Positions 27,455-37,080 are shown, counted from the first letter of the stretch. The stretch: DNA of 64,000 nucleotides from Paenibacillus allorhizosphaerae (GCF_910594985.1 NZ_CAJVCE010000019.1:1-64000), one strand, 5' to 3'. A program made the numbers and translations. The notes: a model not told the origin generated them from the letters alone.

Positions 27455-27576
27455 GCCGAATTTCCGTTCGCGGAAAACGGGGGACCACAATTTGGGTGAA
27501 TTGATCTCGCTTCACAGTGATCATAGGGAACCTTCAACCGAACCCTCAAGCTAACCTCGTAGGCACCGGAAGGGGA
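27455..27576 (+). promoter_or_regulatory. ydaO/yuaA c-di-AMP riboswitch
   Basis: The segment carries the conserved ydaO core in order: CGGGGGACCACAATTTGGG then TGAATTGATC, a variable hairpin, GATCATAGGGAACCTTCAACC, GAACCCTCAAGCTAACC and TCGTAGGC. This class binds cyclic di-AMP and usually represses wall hydrolase and osmolyte genes; an NlpC/P60 hydrolase follows directly. The likely closing stem pairs TTCCG (27462-27466) with CGGAA (27567-27571). The latter is part of the ribosome-binding site, and only eight bases separate the element from the start codon, with no terminator between. Control of translation is therefore inferred. Confidence 0.9.
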
Positions 27577-27583
27577 AACTTCT

Positions 27584-28054
27584 TTGAAGAAGCTTGTCGG
27601 TTTTGCACTTTCTTTGACTATGTTTTGCACCATCTCGGTTGGCAGCGCATTTGCTGAAACCCCACTAAGCTCAGCGGTAAACGCAGGATTGGGTTCGCCG
27701 TACAAATGGTCCGGCACAACAACGAAAGGCTTTGACTGCTCCGGCTATACTTCTTGGGTGTTCAAAAAGTTCGGTATCGACCTGCCGCATACTTCCAAAG
27801 GCCAAGCCACGGTTGGCGACTCGGTGGACAAAGATCAGCTTCGCCCCGGCGACCTGGTATTTTTCAATACTGACGGCAAAGGAATCTCCCATGTAGGCGT
27901 ATACGTGGGCGACGGCAAATTTTATCACTCCGCTACGGACAAAGGCGTCATCATTACGAAAATGAGCGACTCCTACTACACAAAACGTTATGTTACCGCT
28001 CGCCGCGTTCTATCGGATGATCAGTATACGCAGCTGATGACTGACGCGAATTAA
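27584..28054 (+). CDS. Secreted NlpC/P60 endopeptidase
   Basis: A 156-residue protein with a cleavable signal peptide (cleavage near AFA-E, residue 24) and a compact C40 NlpC/P60 domain. Catalytic Cys52 (FDCSGYTS) and His103 (SHVGVYVG), with His115 as third polar residue, are visible. It should cut D-Glu-diaminopimelate bonds in peptidoglycan. There is no binding domain (LysM or SH3), so it is a minimal secreted hydrolase. Translation starts at TTG, with GGAAGGGG inside the 3' edge of the c-di-AMP riboswitch. A cre site upstream suggests added carbon control. Confidence 0.93.
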   Translation: MKKLVGFALSLTMFCTISVGSAFAETPLSSAVNAGLGSPYKWSGTTTKGFDCSGYTSWVFKKFGIDLPHTSKGQATVGDSVDKDQLRPGDLVFFNTDGKGISHVGVYVGDGKFYHSATDKGVIITKMSDSYYTKRYVTARRVLSDDQYTQLMTDAN

Positions 28055-28063
28055 TGCACCGCT

Positions 28064-28108
28064 AAGAGCCGCTGGCATCCACTTGATGCTTACGCGGTTC
28101 TTTTTTTC
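28064..28108 (+). terminator. Terminator of the NlpC/P60 gene
   Basis: AAGAGCCGC pairs with GCGGTTCTT (one G-U), with an inner stem GCATC/GATGC, followed by TTTTTTT. Confidence 0.85.
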
Positions 28109-28317
28109 TATCCCAGCTTGTGCTGTTCGGGGATGGTTTCGGCGTTGTCATTCGCATGCCAAGGCACAATCTCCAGACCGTTAAAGCAGCGGCTCATCTG
28201 CTGAAGCCGTACTTCCGCATCCGACCATTCCATTGGTTTTCCCAGACTTTTTCCCTTATAGCATAAGATGTACAGCACAATTTCCGAGCCCCCTTGTATA
28301 TACGATTGTCTAATCAT
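28108..28317 (-). CDS. Possible small protein, unknown
   Basis: A 69-codon reading frame on the strand opposite to its neighbours, in the gap between the NlpC/P60 gene and the AraC-type regulator. Composition is protein-like, with tryptophans and a mixed charged C-terminus, but no family is recognised. The ribosome-binding site is weak (AAGGG about ten bases from the ATG). It could be a chance frame. Confidence 0.3.
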   Translation of the reverse strand: MIRQSYIQGGSEIVLYILCYKGKSLGKPMEWSDAEVRLQQMSRCFNGLEIVPWHANDNAETIPEQHKLG

Positions 28318-28465
28318 TACCCATTACCCTTCGCCGCGCCGGTTCAAACAATATTTTCTAAAAGGTGTACGCCGATTTAAATAAACATTAAAATAAGAAT
28401 GAATGTGACGGATGCCTTTCGATGAAGAACCGCCTGAAGCAGTCTGCTATGAGGAGGAACACCGA

Positions 28466-30844
28466 ATGCTGTTGCCGAGAACCATTTCCATTCATCGTCG
28501 AAGTATTGTGTTGACCTGGCTATTTTCCTATTTGGCCGTTCTTCTGCTGCCCGTCATGATCAGCGTGATCGTATACCGCGAATCCAGCACGACGCTCGAA
28601 GGCGAGATCCACCAAGCGAATCTTTCGTTACTGAAGCAGGTCCGGGAAGTGATGGACAACTACTTCTTGTCGATGGAGCGCCTGAACTTCGAAATGACCT
28701 GGAACTTGCAGATGCAGGAGCTGCTGAATTCCAATAAGTACGCCTCTTCTCCAAACGAGTATATTTACGATCGATACAAACTGACGCAGGACTTCAATTT
28801 GTACCAATCCGCCTACCCGACCGTCGATTTGTTTTATACGTACCTCGGCGGCGATAATACCGTCGTACTTCCTGGCACCGTCCGCAGCGGGCCGTTCGCC
28901 TATCAAACTTTGCATGCCGATCCTTCGTTTCCTTATGGCGAATGGAGCTCCCTGGTCGACCGCAAAGATTTCCGGGGCTTCGTGCCGATGGTCCGAATCG
29001 ATGAAAACCTTAAAATTCGCAAAACGGTCGCTTACGTCAGCCCCTACAATACGGATAAAGACGGGACGCTGGCAACCAACGTCGTCATGATCGATCAAGC
29101 GCGCATCCTTGGCGCGATCCAGAATGTAGAGCTGTTCAATAAAGGGCATGTGCTCATATTGAACCGGAATAACGAGACGCTCGTTTCCAACGCCAACGAA
29201 ACGATCCCTTCCGATTTTCCGTTCGACCAGCTCGGCGATGAATCCAAGTTTTTTTACTATAAAAAAGACGGGGAAAAATACGAGATTCATTCCATTCGTT
29301 CGGAGCGCGTCGGGCTGACCTATATTTCCATGATCCCGAGTTCCCTATACTGGGAGAAAGCGCAGCATGTACGGAACTTGACTTATGTAAGCGTTCTTAT
29401 CAGCTTGTCCGGCGGCAGTCTGCTGACCTATGTGTTCCTGCGCCGCAACTACAACCCGGTCCGGCGGCTCGTGCAGACGTTTTCCGGCAAATCCAATGTC
29501 AGCTACGGCAAAGAGCACAACGAATTTCAATTTCTTGAACAAGCGATCGGCAGCACACTCAGCGAGATGGATAAAATCATGGACCGGATGAAAAGCCAGC
29601 AGCACATCCTGCGCTCGAATTTTATCGCACGTCTGCTGAAAGGCCGCATCGACAGTCAAATCCCGGTCGACGAATCGCTGATTACGTTTAATATGAAGCC
29701 GATCTCCAGCGACTTCGCCGTCATTATGCTGTATGTCGAAGCGAGCGCCCCCTTTCATGAAAGGCTGGACGGGATGGAGACGGGCGACAAACAAAAACTG
29801 CTCCAGTTTATCGTAAGCAACGTCGTCGAAGAGCTGGCCGGGCGGCGGCATCGCGGCTACACGGCCGAGGTCGATCATACGCTTGCCTGCCTGATCAATG
29901 TATCCGAACAGGATGAAGGTTCGCGCATGGACGATTTAATGCAAATCGCTAAAGAAGCGCAAGCGTTTTTGAATACGCACTACCATCTGCACTTGACGCT
30001 ATCGATCTCATCGATCCACAGCGGAATCGACAACATCGCCAAAGCATACCTGGAAGCGCTCGACGCGATGGAATATAAGCTGGTAATGGGCAGCAATGAG
30101 ATATTGTCTTATGAACAAATTTACAAAACGGGAGCGGACGACAGCGAGCCCGCCGCGTATTATTACCCGCTTCAGGTCGAGCAGCAGCTGATCAATTACG
30201 TGAAGATCGGCGACTTCGAACGGTCGAAGGAGACGCTTAGCGGCATCATCGAGCGAAATCTGAACCGTCCCGTCGTGTCCATTGCCATTGCGCGATGCTT
30301 GATGCTGGACTTGGTCAGCACGATGATGAAAACTGTCAGCGAAATCGGAGACGGGCAGGAACATTTCCTGCTGCAAAATACGAAGCGCATCGAACGACTG
30401 AGCACATGCGAAACGCTGCAAGACATGCAGATGCAAATGACTGGGCTGCTGCAGAAAGTATGCGATTATACTTCCGCCAAACGCCAGCAGAACATTCAGC
30501 AATCGCGGCAACATGCGCTCAGCGAGCTGGCCGAGCGGATCACGGCGTTCATTCACGAGCACTACCGCGATCCCAACCTGAACATTACGATGATCGGGCA
30601 TCATTTTGAGATGAAGCCGACTTACATGTCCCGACTGTTTAAAGATCATACCGGCGAAGGGCTGCTTGATTTCATCAATAAGGTACGGATTGAAAAGGCG
30701 AAACAATTGATCGCCGACAGCAAAAAAAACATTACCGACGCCTCAAGTCTCGCGGGCTTCAACGATGTGAACGCCTTTATCCGCACCTTCAAAAAATACG
30801 AAGGCATCACGCCGGGAAAATATAAGGAATTATTGGAAGAATAA
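28466..30844 (+). CDS. Membrane-anchored AraC-family regulator (YesN/YtdP-like)
   Basis: A 792-residue regulator. Membrane helices near residues 13-35 and 305-325 enclose an extracellular sensor region of the dCache kind, followed by a long cytoplasmic linker. The C-terminal double helix-turn-helix of AraC type begins near residue 690 (LNITMIGHHFEMKPTYMSRLFK, then DASSLAGFNDVNAFIRTFKK). Such proteins in Paenibacillus typically activate the adjacent sugar ABC operon; here the solute-binding protein gene starts 215 bases downstream. The start is the ATG after GAGGAGG at 28466; an in-frame ATG 54 bases earlier lacks a good ribosome-binding site. Confidence 0.9.
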   Translation: MLLPRTISIHRRSIVLTWLFSYLAVLLLPVMISVIVYRESSTTLEGEIHQANLSLLKQVREVMDNYFLSMERLNFEMTWNLQMQELLNSNKYASSPNEYIYDRYKLTQDFNLYQSAYPTVDLFYTYLGGDNTVVLPGTVRSGPFAYQTLHADPSFPYGEWSSLVDRKDFRGFVPMVRIDENLKIRKTVAYVSPYNTDKDGTLATNVVMIDQARILGAIQNVELFNKGHVLILNRNNETLVSNANETIPSDFPFDQLGDESKFFYYKKDGEKYEIHSIRSERVGLTYISMIPSSLYWEKAQHVRNLTYVSVLISLSGGSLLTYVFLRRNYNPVRRLVQTFSGKSNVSYGKEHNEFQFLEQAIGSTLSEMDKIMDRMKSQQHILRSNFIARLLKGRIDSQIPVDESLITFNMKPISSDFAVIMLYVEASAPFHERLDGMETGDKQKLLQFIVSNVVEELAGRRHRGYTAEVDHTLACLINVSEQDEGSRMDDLMQIAKEAQAFLNTHYHLHLTLSISSIHSGIDNIAKAYLEALDAMEYKLVMGSNEILSYEQIYKTGADDSEPAAYYYPLQVEQQLINYVKIGDFERSKETLSGIIERNLNRPVVSIAIARCLMLDLVSTMMKTVSEIGDGQEHFLLQNTKRIERLSTCETLQDMQMQMTGLLQKVCDYTSAKRQQNIQQSRQHALSELAERITAFIHEHYRDPNLNITMIGHHFEMKPTYMSRLFKDHTGEGLLDFINKVRIEKAKQLIADSKKNITDASSLAGFNDVNAFIRTFKKYEGITPGKYKELLEE

Positions 30845-30868
30845 GCCGCAGCGGTGCGGCTTTTTCGT
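30843..30868 (+). terminator. Terminator of the AraC-type regulator gene
   Basis: AGCCGCA and TGCGGCT form a seven-base stem with loop GCGG, followed by TTTTTCG. Confidence 0.85.
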
Positions 30869-30975
30869 TTGGGCTTGGCCCCTTTTTGGAGGTTTTGCCG
30901 ATGCGAGTGGCTATTTTGCATATGGGCTCATAGCATTTTGCCGACTGAATTGGATATAATTACGATTTCATTTTG

Positions 30976-30995
30976 TGTAAGCGCTGTCATATAAT
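30976..30995 (+). promoter_or_regulatory. ABC operon promoter with overlapping cre-like site
   Basis: TGTAAGCGCTGTCA (30976-30989) matches most of the cre consensus and is directly followed by TATAAT (30990-30995), a perfect -10. CcpA or a LacI-type repressor bound there would block polymerase. The -35 is poor, which fits dependence on the upstream AraC activator. The solute-binding protein ATG is 64 bases downstream. Confidence 0.6.
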
Positions 30996-31058
30996 GATGG
31001 CATGAGAAGCATCTCATAGAAATCCGGACAAACCGGACAAATCAGGAGGTCATACCAT

Positions 31059-32696
31059 ATGAAACGGAGATCCAAGAAATTCGTCCCCGTCATGCTGGCA
31101 ACCACGATGATGGGCGGCTTAATGGTAGCATGTACTTCAAAAGCGCCGGATGCGGCGGAAGGCAGCAAGACTCCAAACGGATCTTCTACGCAGGGTGCTG
31201 CGGTTACGTATCCGATGAAATCCGACAAAACCTTAACGTATTGGGGCGACCTGACCAGCAACCTTCGCGGGGTCAAAGCTTCGCATGAGGAAACGCCGTT
31301 CTTCCAGGAGTGGCAAAAGCAGACGGGCGTCAAAATCAAGTTTACCGCCCCTCCGGCCAACCAGGCCAAAGAAGCGCTGAACGTGATGCTGGCCTCGGGC
31401 GAGCTGCCGGATATGATTGAATACGATTTCTTGTCTTTCCCGGGCGGACCGGAAAAAGCGATTAAAGACGGTTATATATTGAAGCTGAACGACGTCATCG
31501 ATAAATATGCGCCGAATTTGAAGAAATATTTGAAGGAGCATCCCGAAGTCGACAAGATGGTCAAAACGGATAACGGCAACTACTTCGCCTTCCCGTTTAT
31601 TCGCGGCGACGAGGCGCTCATGGTGTTCCAGGGGCCGATCGTGCGCAAAGATTGGCTTGACGAGCTCGGGCTTCCGGTGCCAACCACCATCGACGAATGG
31701 ACGGCGATGCTCAAAGCGTTCAAGGAAAAGAAAGGCGCAACGGCACCGTTCTCCGTCAACAGCGCGCCGCGCGTATTCAACGATTTCAACAACGGCGCGT
31801 TCAGCGGCGCCTTCGGCGTCACGCGCAATTTCTATTTGGAAGGCGGACAGATCAAGTTCGGTCCGGCGGAAAAAGGCTACAAAGACTTCCTGCAGTTATT
31901 CCGCACCTGGTACGCGGACGGATTGCTTGATAAAAACATCGCAACCGTAGACAACAAGCAATGGGACGCCAATATTTCTTCCGGAGCCACCGGCGCGACG
32001 GTCGGCAATGCCGGCGGCGGTATCGGCAAATGGCAGCCTCTGATCGAGGCGAAAGATCCGAAAGCGAAGCTCGTCGCAACCCCGTATCCGGTGCTGAAAA
32101 AAGGCGACACGCCGAAATTCGGCCAGCGGGACCAGCCGTTCTCGAACGGCGGGATGGTGGCGATTACGGCCAACTCGAAAAATGTGGAATTGGCGGCAAG
32201 ATTGCTCGATTACGGCTACAGCGAAGCCGGACACATGCTGTTTAACTTCGGTACCGAAGGCGTCAGCTACAAAATGGAGAACGGCTATCCGAAATATACC
32301 GATCTCATCATGAAAAATCCGGATAAACTGGCTCCGGCCCAGGCGATGTCGACGTACTTCCGGGCTAACTATAACGGACCGTTCGTTCAAGACAAGCGCT
32401 ATATCGAGCAGTACTTGGCGCTTCCGACGCAGCGCGACGCGGTTGGCATTTGGCAAAAAACCGACATGGGCAAATACCAGCTGCCGCCGATTACGCCGAC
32501 GCCGGAGGAAAGCTCCGAGTTCGCGAAAATTATGACGGACGTCAACACCCTTGTCGATGAAATGACGATCAAAATTATTTTGGGCACCGAGCCGCTCGAC
32601 AACTTCGAAAAATATCAGGAAAAAATGAAATCGCTCAAGCTGGACCGGGCGATCCAAATTCAAAAAGCCGCTCTGGATCGTTATAACAAACGGTAA
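31059..32696 (+). CDS. Extracellular solute-binding lipoprotein, family 1
   Basis: A 545-residue ABC importer receptor, tethered by lipid at Cys25 (signal peptide ending in MVAC). It has the periplasmic-binding-protein fold of the large LipO/YtcQ-type proteins common in Paenibacillus. The long length is usual for receptors of oligo- or aldouronate-type sugars, but the ligand cannot be told from sequence. A strong AGGAGG precedes the ATG. It heads an operon with two permease genes. A perfect hairpin follows the stop codon. No ATPase gene is present; MsmX-type shared ATPases often serve such importers. Confidence 0.93.
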   Translation: MKRRSKKFVPVMLATTMMGGLMVACTSKAPDAAEGSKTPNGSSTQGAAVTYPMKSDKTLTYWGDLTSNLRGVKASHEETPFFQEWQKQTGVKIKFTAPPANQAKEALNVMLASGELPDMIEYDFLSFPGGPEKAIKDGYILKLNDVIDKYAPNLKKYLKEHPEVDKMVKTDNGNYFAFPFIRGDEALMVFQGPIVRKDWLDELGLPVPTTIDEWTAMLKAFKEKKGATAPFSVNSAPRVFNDFNNGAFSGAFGVTRNFYLEGGQIKFGPAEKGYKDFLQLFRTWYADGLLDKNIATVDNKQWDANISSGATGATVGNAGGGIGKWQPLIEAKDPKAKLVATPYPVLKKGDTPKFGQRDQPFSNGGMVAITANSKNVELAARLLDYGYSEAGHMLFNFGTEGVSYKMENGYPKYTDLIMKNPDKLAPAQAMSTYFRANYNGPFVQDKRYIEQYLALPTQRDAVGIWQKTDMGKYQLPPITPTPEESSEFAKIMTDVNTLVDEMTIKIILGTEPLDNFEKYQEKMKSLKLDRAIQIQKAALDRYNKR

Positions 32697-32705
32697 ATGA
32701 CTGCC

Positions 32706-32725
32706 GGGAGGGCCTGCGCCCTCCC
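32706..32725 (+). repeat. Perfect hairpin between solute-binding protein and first permease
   Basis: GGGAGGGC/GCCCTCCC with loop CTGC lies ten bases after the stop codon and has no following T run. It is typical of 3' stabilising structures that raise the level of binding-protein mRNA over permease mRNA. Confidence 0.75.
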
Positions 32726-32775
32726 TCCTGCTTAAAAAAACAGCAAAGTCAGCCTTTGGAAGGAGGGGAATGGTA

Positions 32776-33744
32776 ATGGCCAAGTCGATGACGCTTGAAA
32801 TGGAAGCGAAGCGAGCCGAGCACGCTCGAAAGGCGTCCTTTATGCAGCGATTCAAAAAAGACTTTCTGCTGAATAAATATTTGTACGTGATGATGATCCC
32901 CGTCGTCGCGTTTTATGCCATTTTTCAATACGGGCCGATGTACGGAGCGATTATCGCATTTAAAGACTACTCCCCGATGAAAGGGATTCTCGGCAGCGAT
33001 TGGGTCGGGCTCAAACACTTTTATGATTTTTTCAGCAGCTATTATTTTTGGCGTATACTGAAAAACACGGTTTTAATCAGCGTATATTCTTTATGCTTTG
33101 AATTCCCCATGCCGATCATTTTGGCGATTCTGATCAACGAAGTGCGTCACCAGGCGTTCAAACGGTTCGTGCAAACCGTGACGTACATGCCGTACTTCAT
33201 CTCGCTGATCGTCATCTGCGGCATGATTAAAGACTTTACGAACAGCGGCGGCGTCATCAATACGCTGCTCACTTACTTCGGCGGCGACGGGTTAGCGCTT
33301 CTGCAAAAGCCCGAGCTGTTCCGCCCCATCTACATTCTTTCCGAAATTTGGCAAAAAATCGGCTGGGAGTCGATTATTTATATCGCCGCGCTCATGAGCA
33401 TCGACCAAGAACAGTACGAAGCGGCCCGCATGGACGGCGCAAGCCGGTGGAAGCAAATCGTACACATTACGCTGCCCGGCATTTTGCCGACGATTGCGAT
33501 CATGTTCATCCTGCGGATGGGCAACCTGCTTAACGTCGGCTTTGAAAAGATCATTTTGCTCTACAATCCGGGCACTTACGACACGGCCGATGTCATTAAT
33601 TCGTTCGTGTATCGGAAAGGTTTGCTCGAGTTCGGCTGGAGCTACAGCACTGCCGTCGGGATTTTCAACTCCGTGATCAATTTGCTGCTGCTTATTCTGG
33701 CCAACCGTATCAGCCGGAAAGTTAGTGAAAGCAGTTTGTGGTAA
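32776..33744 (+). CDS. ABC sugar permease, LplB/UgpA-like
   Basis: A 322-residue inner-membrane permease with about six helices and the cytoplasmic EAA loop (EAARMDGASRWKQIVHITLPGI) that docks on the ATPase. It pairs with the following permease to form the heterodimeric channel of a carbohydrate importer. An ATG at 32770 is only three bases from AGGAGG, so the in-frame ATG at 32776, nine bases away, is preferred. It lies 79 bases after the solute-binding protein, with a hairpin between. The long basic N-terminal tail before the first helix is usual for the LplB subgroup. Confidence 0.93.
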   Translation: MAKSMTLEMEAKRAEHARKASFMQRFKKDFLLNKYLYVMMIPVVAFYAIFQYGPMYGAIIAFKDYSPMKGILGSDWVGLKHFYDFFSSYYFWRILKNTVLISVYSLCFEFPMPIILAILINEVRHQAFKRFVQTVTYMPYFISLIVICGMIKDFTNSGGVINTLLTYFGGDGLALLQKPELFRPIYILSEIWQKIGWESIIYIAALMSIDQEQYEAARMDGASRWKQIVHITLPGILPTIAIMFILRMGNLLNVGFEKIILLYNPGTYDTADVINSFVYRKGLLEFGWSYSTAVGIFNSVINLLLLILANRISRKVSESSLW

Positions 33745-33752
33745 AAGGAATA

Positions 33753-33852
33753 GGCATTGCTCCGCAATGCCCAAGCTTATGCTTTCGATGCTGGCATTGC
33801 TCCGCAATGCCCAAGCTTATGCTTTCGATGCTGGCATTGCTTCGCAATGCCC
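33753..33852 (+). repeat. Two-and-a-half copies of a 40-base hairpin repeat
   Basis: A 40-base unit (33753-33792) is repeated without change at 33793-33832, and its first 20 bases recur at 33833-33852 with one base changed. Each copy begins with a perfect stem-loop, GGCATTGC with GCAATGCC around a TCC or TTC loop. The array fills the gap between the two permease genes, and the next ribosome-binding site (AGGAGG) starts six bases after it. Confidence 0.95.
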
Positions 33853-33867
33853 TTAGGAGGGACCATT

Positions 33868-34749
33868 ATGCACAAGAACGCCGGATTGGCGGATAAAACG
33901 TTCGATGTCGTGATTCATACCGTTTTGCTCGCTCTCGTCGTCATTACATTGTATCCGCTGCTATACGTTGCCTTCGCTTCGATCAGCGACGCCTCGCAGT
34001 TGATCAGCCATACGGGCTTTCTATGGAAACCGCTCGGACTCAGCTTCTCCGCCTACGAGAGCGTATTTAAAAATCCGAGCATAATGACAGGATATCGCAA
34101 TACACTGTTCATCCTCGTCTTCGGCGTCATCATCAACCTGTTTCTTACGGCGCTCGGCGCGTATGTGCTGTCACGCAAAAATGTGATGTGGAACAAAGTG
34201 TTCATTTTCATCATTGTATTCACGATGTTTTTCCACGGCGGCCTCATCCCGCTCTACCTCGTCGTGAAAGGCATCGGGCTCGTCGATTCGCTGTGGGCGA
34301 CGATTATTCCTTTTTCCATCAATACGTTCAACCTGATCATTATGCGTACGGCATTCATGGCGATCCCGGACAGTCTCGAAGAATCGGCCAAAATGGACGG
34401 CGCGAACCATTTCACGATTTTGTTCAAAATCATTTTGCCTCTGTCCATGCCGGTCATCGCCGTCATGATTTTGTACTATGCGGTGGAAAAATGGAACGGC
34501 TGGTTTTACGCCTCCATCTTCCTGAAAGATCGCGACTTGTTCCCGCTGCAGGTCATCCTGCGCGAAATATTAATCTCCAACTCGACGGACAGCATGTCCC
34601 AAGGCGCCAGCGCGGGCGACCAGTTCCAAATCGGGGAAACGATCAAGTACGCGACCATTATGGTGGCTACCGTCCCGATCCTGCTGGTTTATCCATTCGT
34701 GCAAAAATATTTCGTCAAAGGCGTCATGATCGGCGCTTTGAAAGGATAA
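33868..34749 (+). CDS. ABC sugar permease, YtcP/LplC-like
   Basis: A 293-residue permease with six predicted membrane helices and the EAA loop (EESAKMDGANHFTILFKIILPLSM). Second half of the importer channel, partner of the permease 124 bases upstream. The frame is open through the preceding hairpin repeats, but the ATG at 33868 is preceded by AGGAGG and starts at the family-typical N-terminus, so the repeats are taken as untranslated. A strong terminator follows. Confidence 0.93.
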   Translation: MHKNAGLADKTFDVVIHTVLLALVVITLYPLLYVAFASISDASQLISHTGFLWKPLGLSFSAYESVFKNPSIMTGYRNTLFILVFGVIINLFLTALGAYVLSRKNVMWNKVFIFIIVFTMFFHGGLIPLYLVVKGIGLVDSLWATIIPFSINTFNLIIMRTAFMAIPDSLEESAKMDGANHFTILFKIILPLSMPVIAVMILYYAVEKWNGWFYASIFLKDRDLFPLQVILREILISNSTDSMSQGASAGDQFQIGETIKYATIMVATVPILLVYPFVQKYFVKGVMIGALKG

Positions 34750-34783
34750 TGATTCGCAATACGCAAACGTCTCCGAACAAGGA

Positions 34784-34838
34784 AACTGCATCCCGCAAGT
34801 TAGAGCCATCTAACAAGCGGGGATGCAGTTATTTTTTT
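34784..34838 (+). terminator. Terminator of the ABC importer operon
   Basis: AACTGCATCCCGC pairs with GCGGGGATGCAGTT with an inner GTTAGA/TCTAAC stem, followed by ATTTTTTT. Confidence 0.9.
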
Positions 34839-34916
34839 GCCATGTAAAAACTCACTAATGTTTTTAGCAAAAATTGTCGATATATGTCATATTGCACACG
34901 AGGGGGAACTTACATA

Positions 34917-37022
34917 ATGGCATGGTATCGAAATCTCAATCTTTCCATCAAGCTCGTCGCGACGGTCGGGCTCGTCCTGATCGCGGCCTTTGGCACGCTC
35001 ATCGGCCTGAGCTTGAGGCAGCTTCATTCGGTCAGTCTAAGCAAAGGAGAGCTCGAAGCGGGCCAGGTCGGACTGGCCTTCTCGCAATCGTTCAAAAACG
35101 ATCTGATCGGTGTTCAATCGATGTTACAAACGTTGTCCGGCACGCTGCTGGATGCGAAAACGCAAAAAAAATTATCGCGGGAAGACGTCGTCCGGATATT
35201 AGCCGATAATTTGGATAAACAAAAAAATATTCTCGGAATTTATACGGTGTGGGAGCCTAACGCGTTCGACGGCAACGATAAAGCAAGTATGAACAAGGCT
35301 TCTTACGAAGACGGGACCGGGCGATTCGTCCCTTATATCGTTCGCAGCGAGGGCAAGATCGTCATGGAACCGAACAAAGACTATGACAAAGAGGGCACCG
35401 GGGATTACTATCTTCTTCCGAAGAAAAGCAAAAATTTGACGCTGCTCGAGCCCTACGAATATGCCGTTGCCGGAAAGAAAACGATGATCACTTCGGTCGT
35501 CCAGCCGATTCTGGACTCATCCGGTACGTTCCTCGGCATTGTCGGCGTCGACTTCTCGCTTGCCGAACTGCAAAAAAAAGCTTTGGATATCGATCCCGCT
35601 TCGGGATATGTTTCCATCGTATCGGCCAAAGGTATGTATATCGCAAACGGTAACGCCCCGGATTTGATTTCGAAAACGTATATGGATAGTTCGGAAAAAA
35701 AGCAAATATGGAACGGTATTCAGTATGGAAGAATGACCCACTACTCTGAAGAACCTGACGGAAGCAGAGCGCTCCGGATGTTCTCTCCGATCCTTTTAAA
35801 AGGCAGCACCGATATTTGGTATGAGGAAACGGTCGTTCCTGAAAGCAATGTACTTCGCACGTATAAAGAAAGCATGTTCACTTCCATCGCCATTTCGATC
35901 GGTGCATTTCTGCTTATCGGAGCATTGATCGCGCTGGTCATCCGGCATATGATCCTGCGCCACATCAAGTCGATGGTCGACATGATGCAGCAACTCTCCG
36001 AAGGCAATTTTACTCAAACGATGCCCGTCCGCAGCGGAGATGAATTCGGACGGATGGCGCAGCACTTCAATGCCATGATCGGCAAGCAGCGCGGCATGCT
36101 GCGTCTCGTAACGGATTTGTCCATGTCCGTCGGCGCTACCTCCGAGCAGCTAACGGCGAGCGCAGAACAAACGAGCCGTGCGTCAGAGACGATCGCGCAA
36201 TCCATTCAAGAGGTGGCGGCGGGAGCGGAGACGCAAAATCATCATGTAGCGGAAGCGTCGAAGGCGATGACGGATATGTCCCTAGGCATCCAACGTATCG
36301 CCGAATCGTCCTTGGCTGTATCCGAATCGGCCCAGGATACGGCGAAGCAATCGGAACAAGGCAATGCGGCCATCCAGGAGGCAGTGGAGCAAATGGGCAT
36401 CGTCCGTTCCACCGTGCGCCAATCGGAGAATGCGATTCGCAGGCTCGAGGAGCGTTCCACGGAAATCGGCGGCATTGTCGGTATCATTACGGGCATCAGT
36501 ACGCAGACGAATTTGCTTGCGCTCAACGCAGCCATTGAAGCCGCACGCGTAGGCGAGCATGGCCGAGGATTTGCCGTCGTCGCGGCGGAAGTGCGCAAGC
36601 TCGCCGAGCAAACGACGGCGGCCGCGGAGCAGATCGGTCAATTGATCAAAGAGATCCGGACCGATACGGCACAAGCCATGGAAGCGATGGGACAAGGAAC
36701 CGCCGAGGTGGAAAAAGGCGTAGAGCGCGTGTCGGCCAGCGGCGAACTGTTCGCTTCCATTATGGAGGAAATCCAGTCGGTGACCATGCAGATTCAAGAA
36801 GTGTCGGCCGCAGCCGAGCAAATGTCCGCCAGCTCGCAGCAAGTGACCGCAACCGTGGAACAGGTGGCACATATCGCCGGCGAAGCTTCGGCCAACTCGC
36901 AGAGCGTAGCCGCTTCTTCCGAGGAGCAGCTTGCGACCATGGAAGAAATTTCGTCCGCGGCGGCATCGCTGAGCTCGATGGTGCAGGAACTGCTCGATCA
37001 GATGTCCAAATTCAAGCTGTAA
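34917..37022 (+). CDS. Methyl-accepting chemotaxis protein with dCache sensor
   Basis: A 701-residue chemoreceptor. A membrane helix near 14-33, a large external dCache-type sensor (about 40-315), a second helix near 320-343, a HAMP domain and a long methyl-accepting coiled coil make up the protein. The highly conserved hairpin tip ([24 protein letters not shown], about residues 535-560) binds CheW and CheA. The ATG at 34917 follows AGGGGGAAC. It is transcribed on its own between two terminators. Position after a sugar importer hints at, but does not prove, a sugar or binding-protein ligand. Confidence 0.94.
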   Translation: MAWYRNLNLSIKLVATVGLVLIAAFGTLIGLSLRQLHSVSLSKGELEAGQVGLAFSQSFKNDLIGVQSMLQTLSGTLLDAKTQKKLSREDVVRILADNLDKQKNILGIYTVWEPNAFDGNDKASMNKASYEDGTGRFVPYIVRSEGKIVMEPNKDYDKEGTGDYYLLPKKSKNLTLLEPYEYAVAGKKTMITSVVQPILDSSGTFLGIVGVDFSLAELQKKALDIDPASGYVSIVSAKGMYIANGNAPDLISKTYMDSSEKKQIWNGIQYGRMTHYSEEPDGSRALRMFSPILLKGSTDIWYEETVVPESNVLRTYKESMFTSIAISIGAFLLIGALIALVIRHMILRHIKSMVDMMQQLSEGNFTQTMPVRSGDEFGRMAQHFNAMIGKQRGMLRLVTDLSMSVGATSEQLTASAEQTSRASETIAQSIQEVAAGAETQNHHVAEASKAMTDMSLGIQRIAESSLAVSESAQDTAKQSEQGNAAIQEAVEQMGIVRSTVRQSENAIRRLEERSTEIGGIVGIITGISTQTNLLALNAAIEAARVGEHGRGFAVVAAEVRKLAEQTTAAAEQIGQLIKEIRTDTAQAMEAMGQGTAEVEKGVERVSASGELFASIMEEIQSVTMQIQEVSAAAEQMSASSQQVTATVEQVAHIAGEASANSQSVAASSEEQLATMEEISSAAASLSSMVQELLDQMSKFKL

Positions 37023-37036
37023 CTTACATTGCAAAC

Positions 37037-37080
37037 AAAACACCGGTGAGGGCTTTAATGCGGCCCAAACCGGTGTTTTG
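37037..37080 (+). terminator. Terminator of the chemoreceptor gene
   Basis: AAAACACCGG and CCGGTGTTTT form a ten-base perfect stem with an inner GGGC/GCCC pairing, followed by GTCG. It can also stop leftward transcription. Confidence 0.85.

Noticed and set aside
33753-33852. Tandem repeats as a CRISPR array
   Set aside because: The copies are directly adjacent with no spacers and no cas genes nearby.
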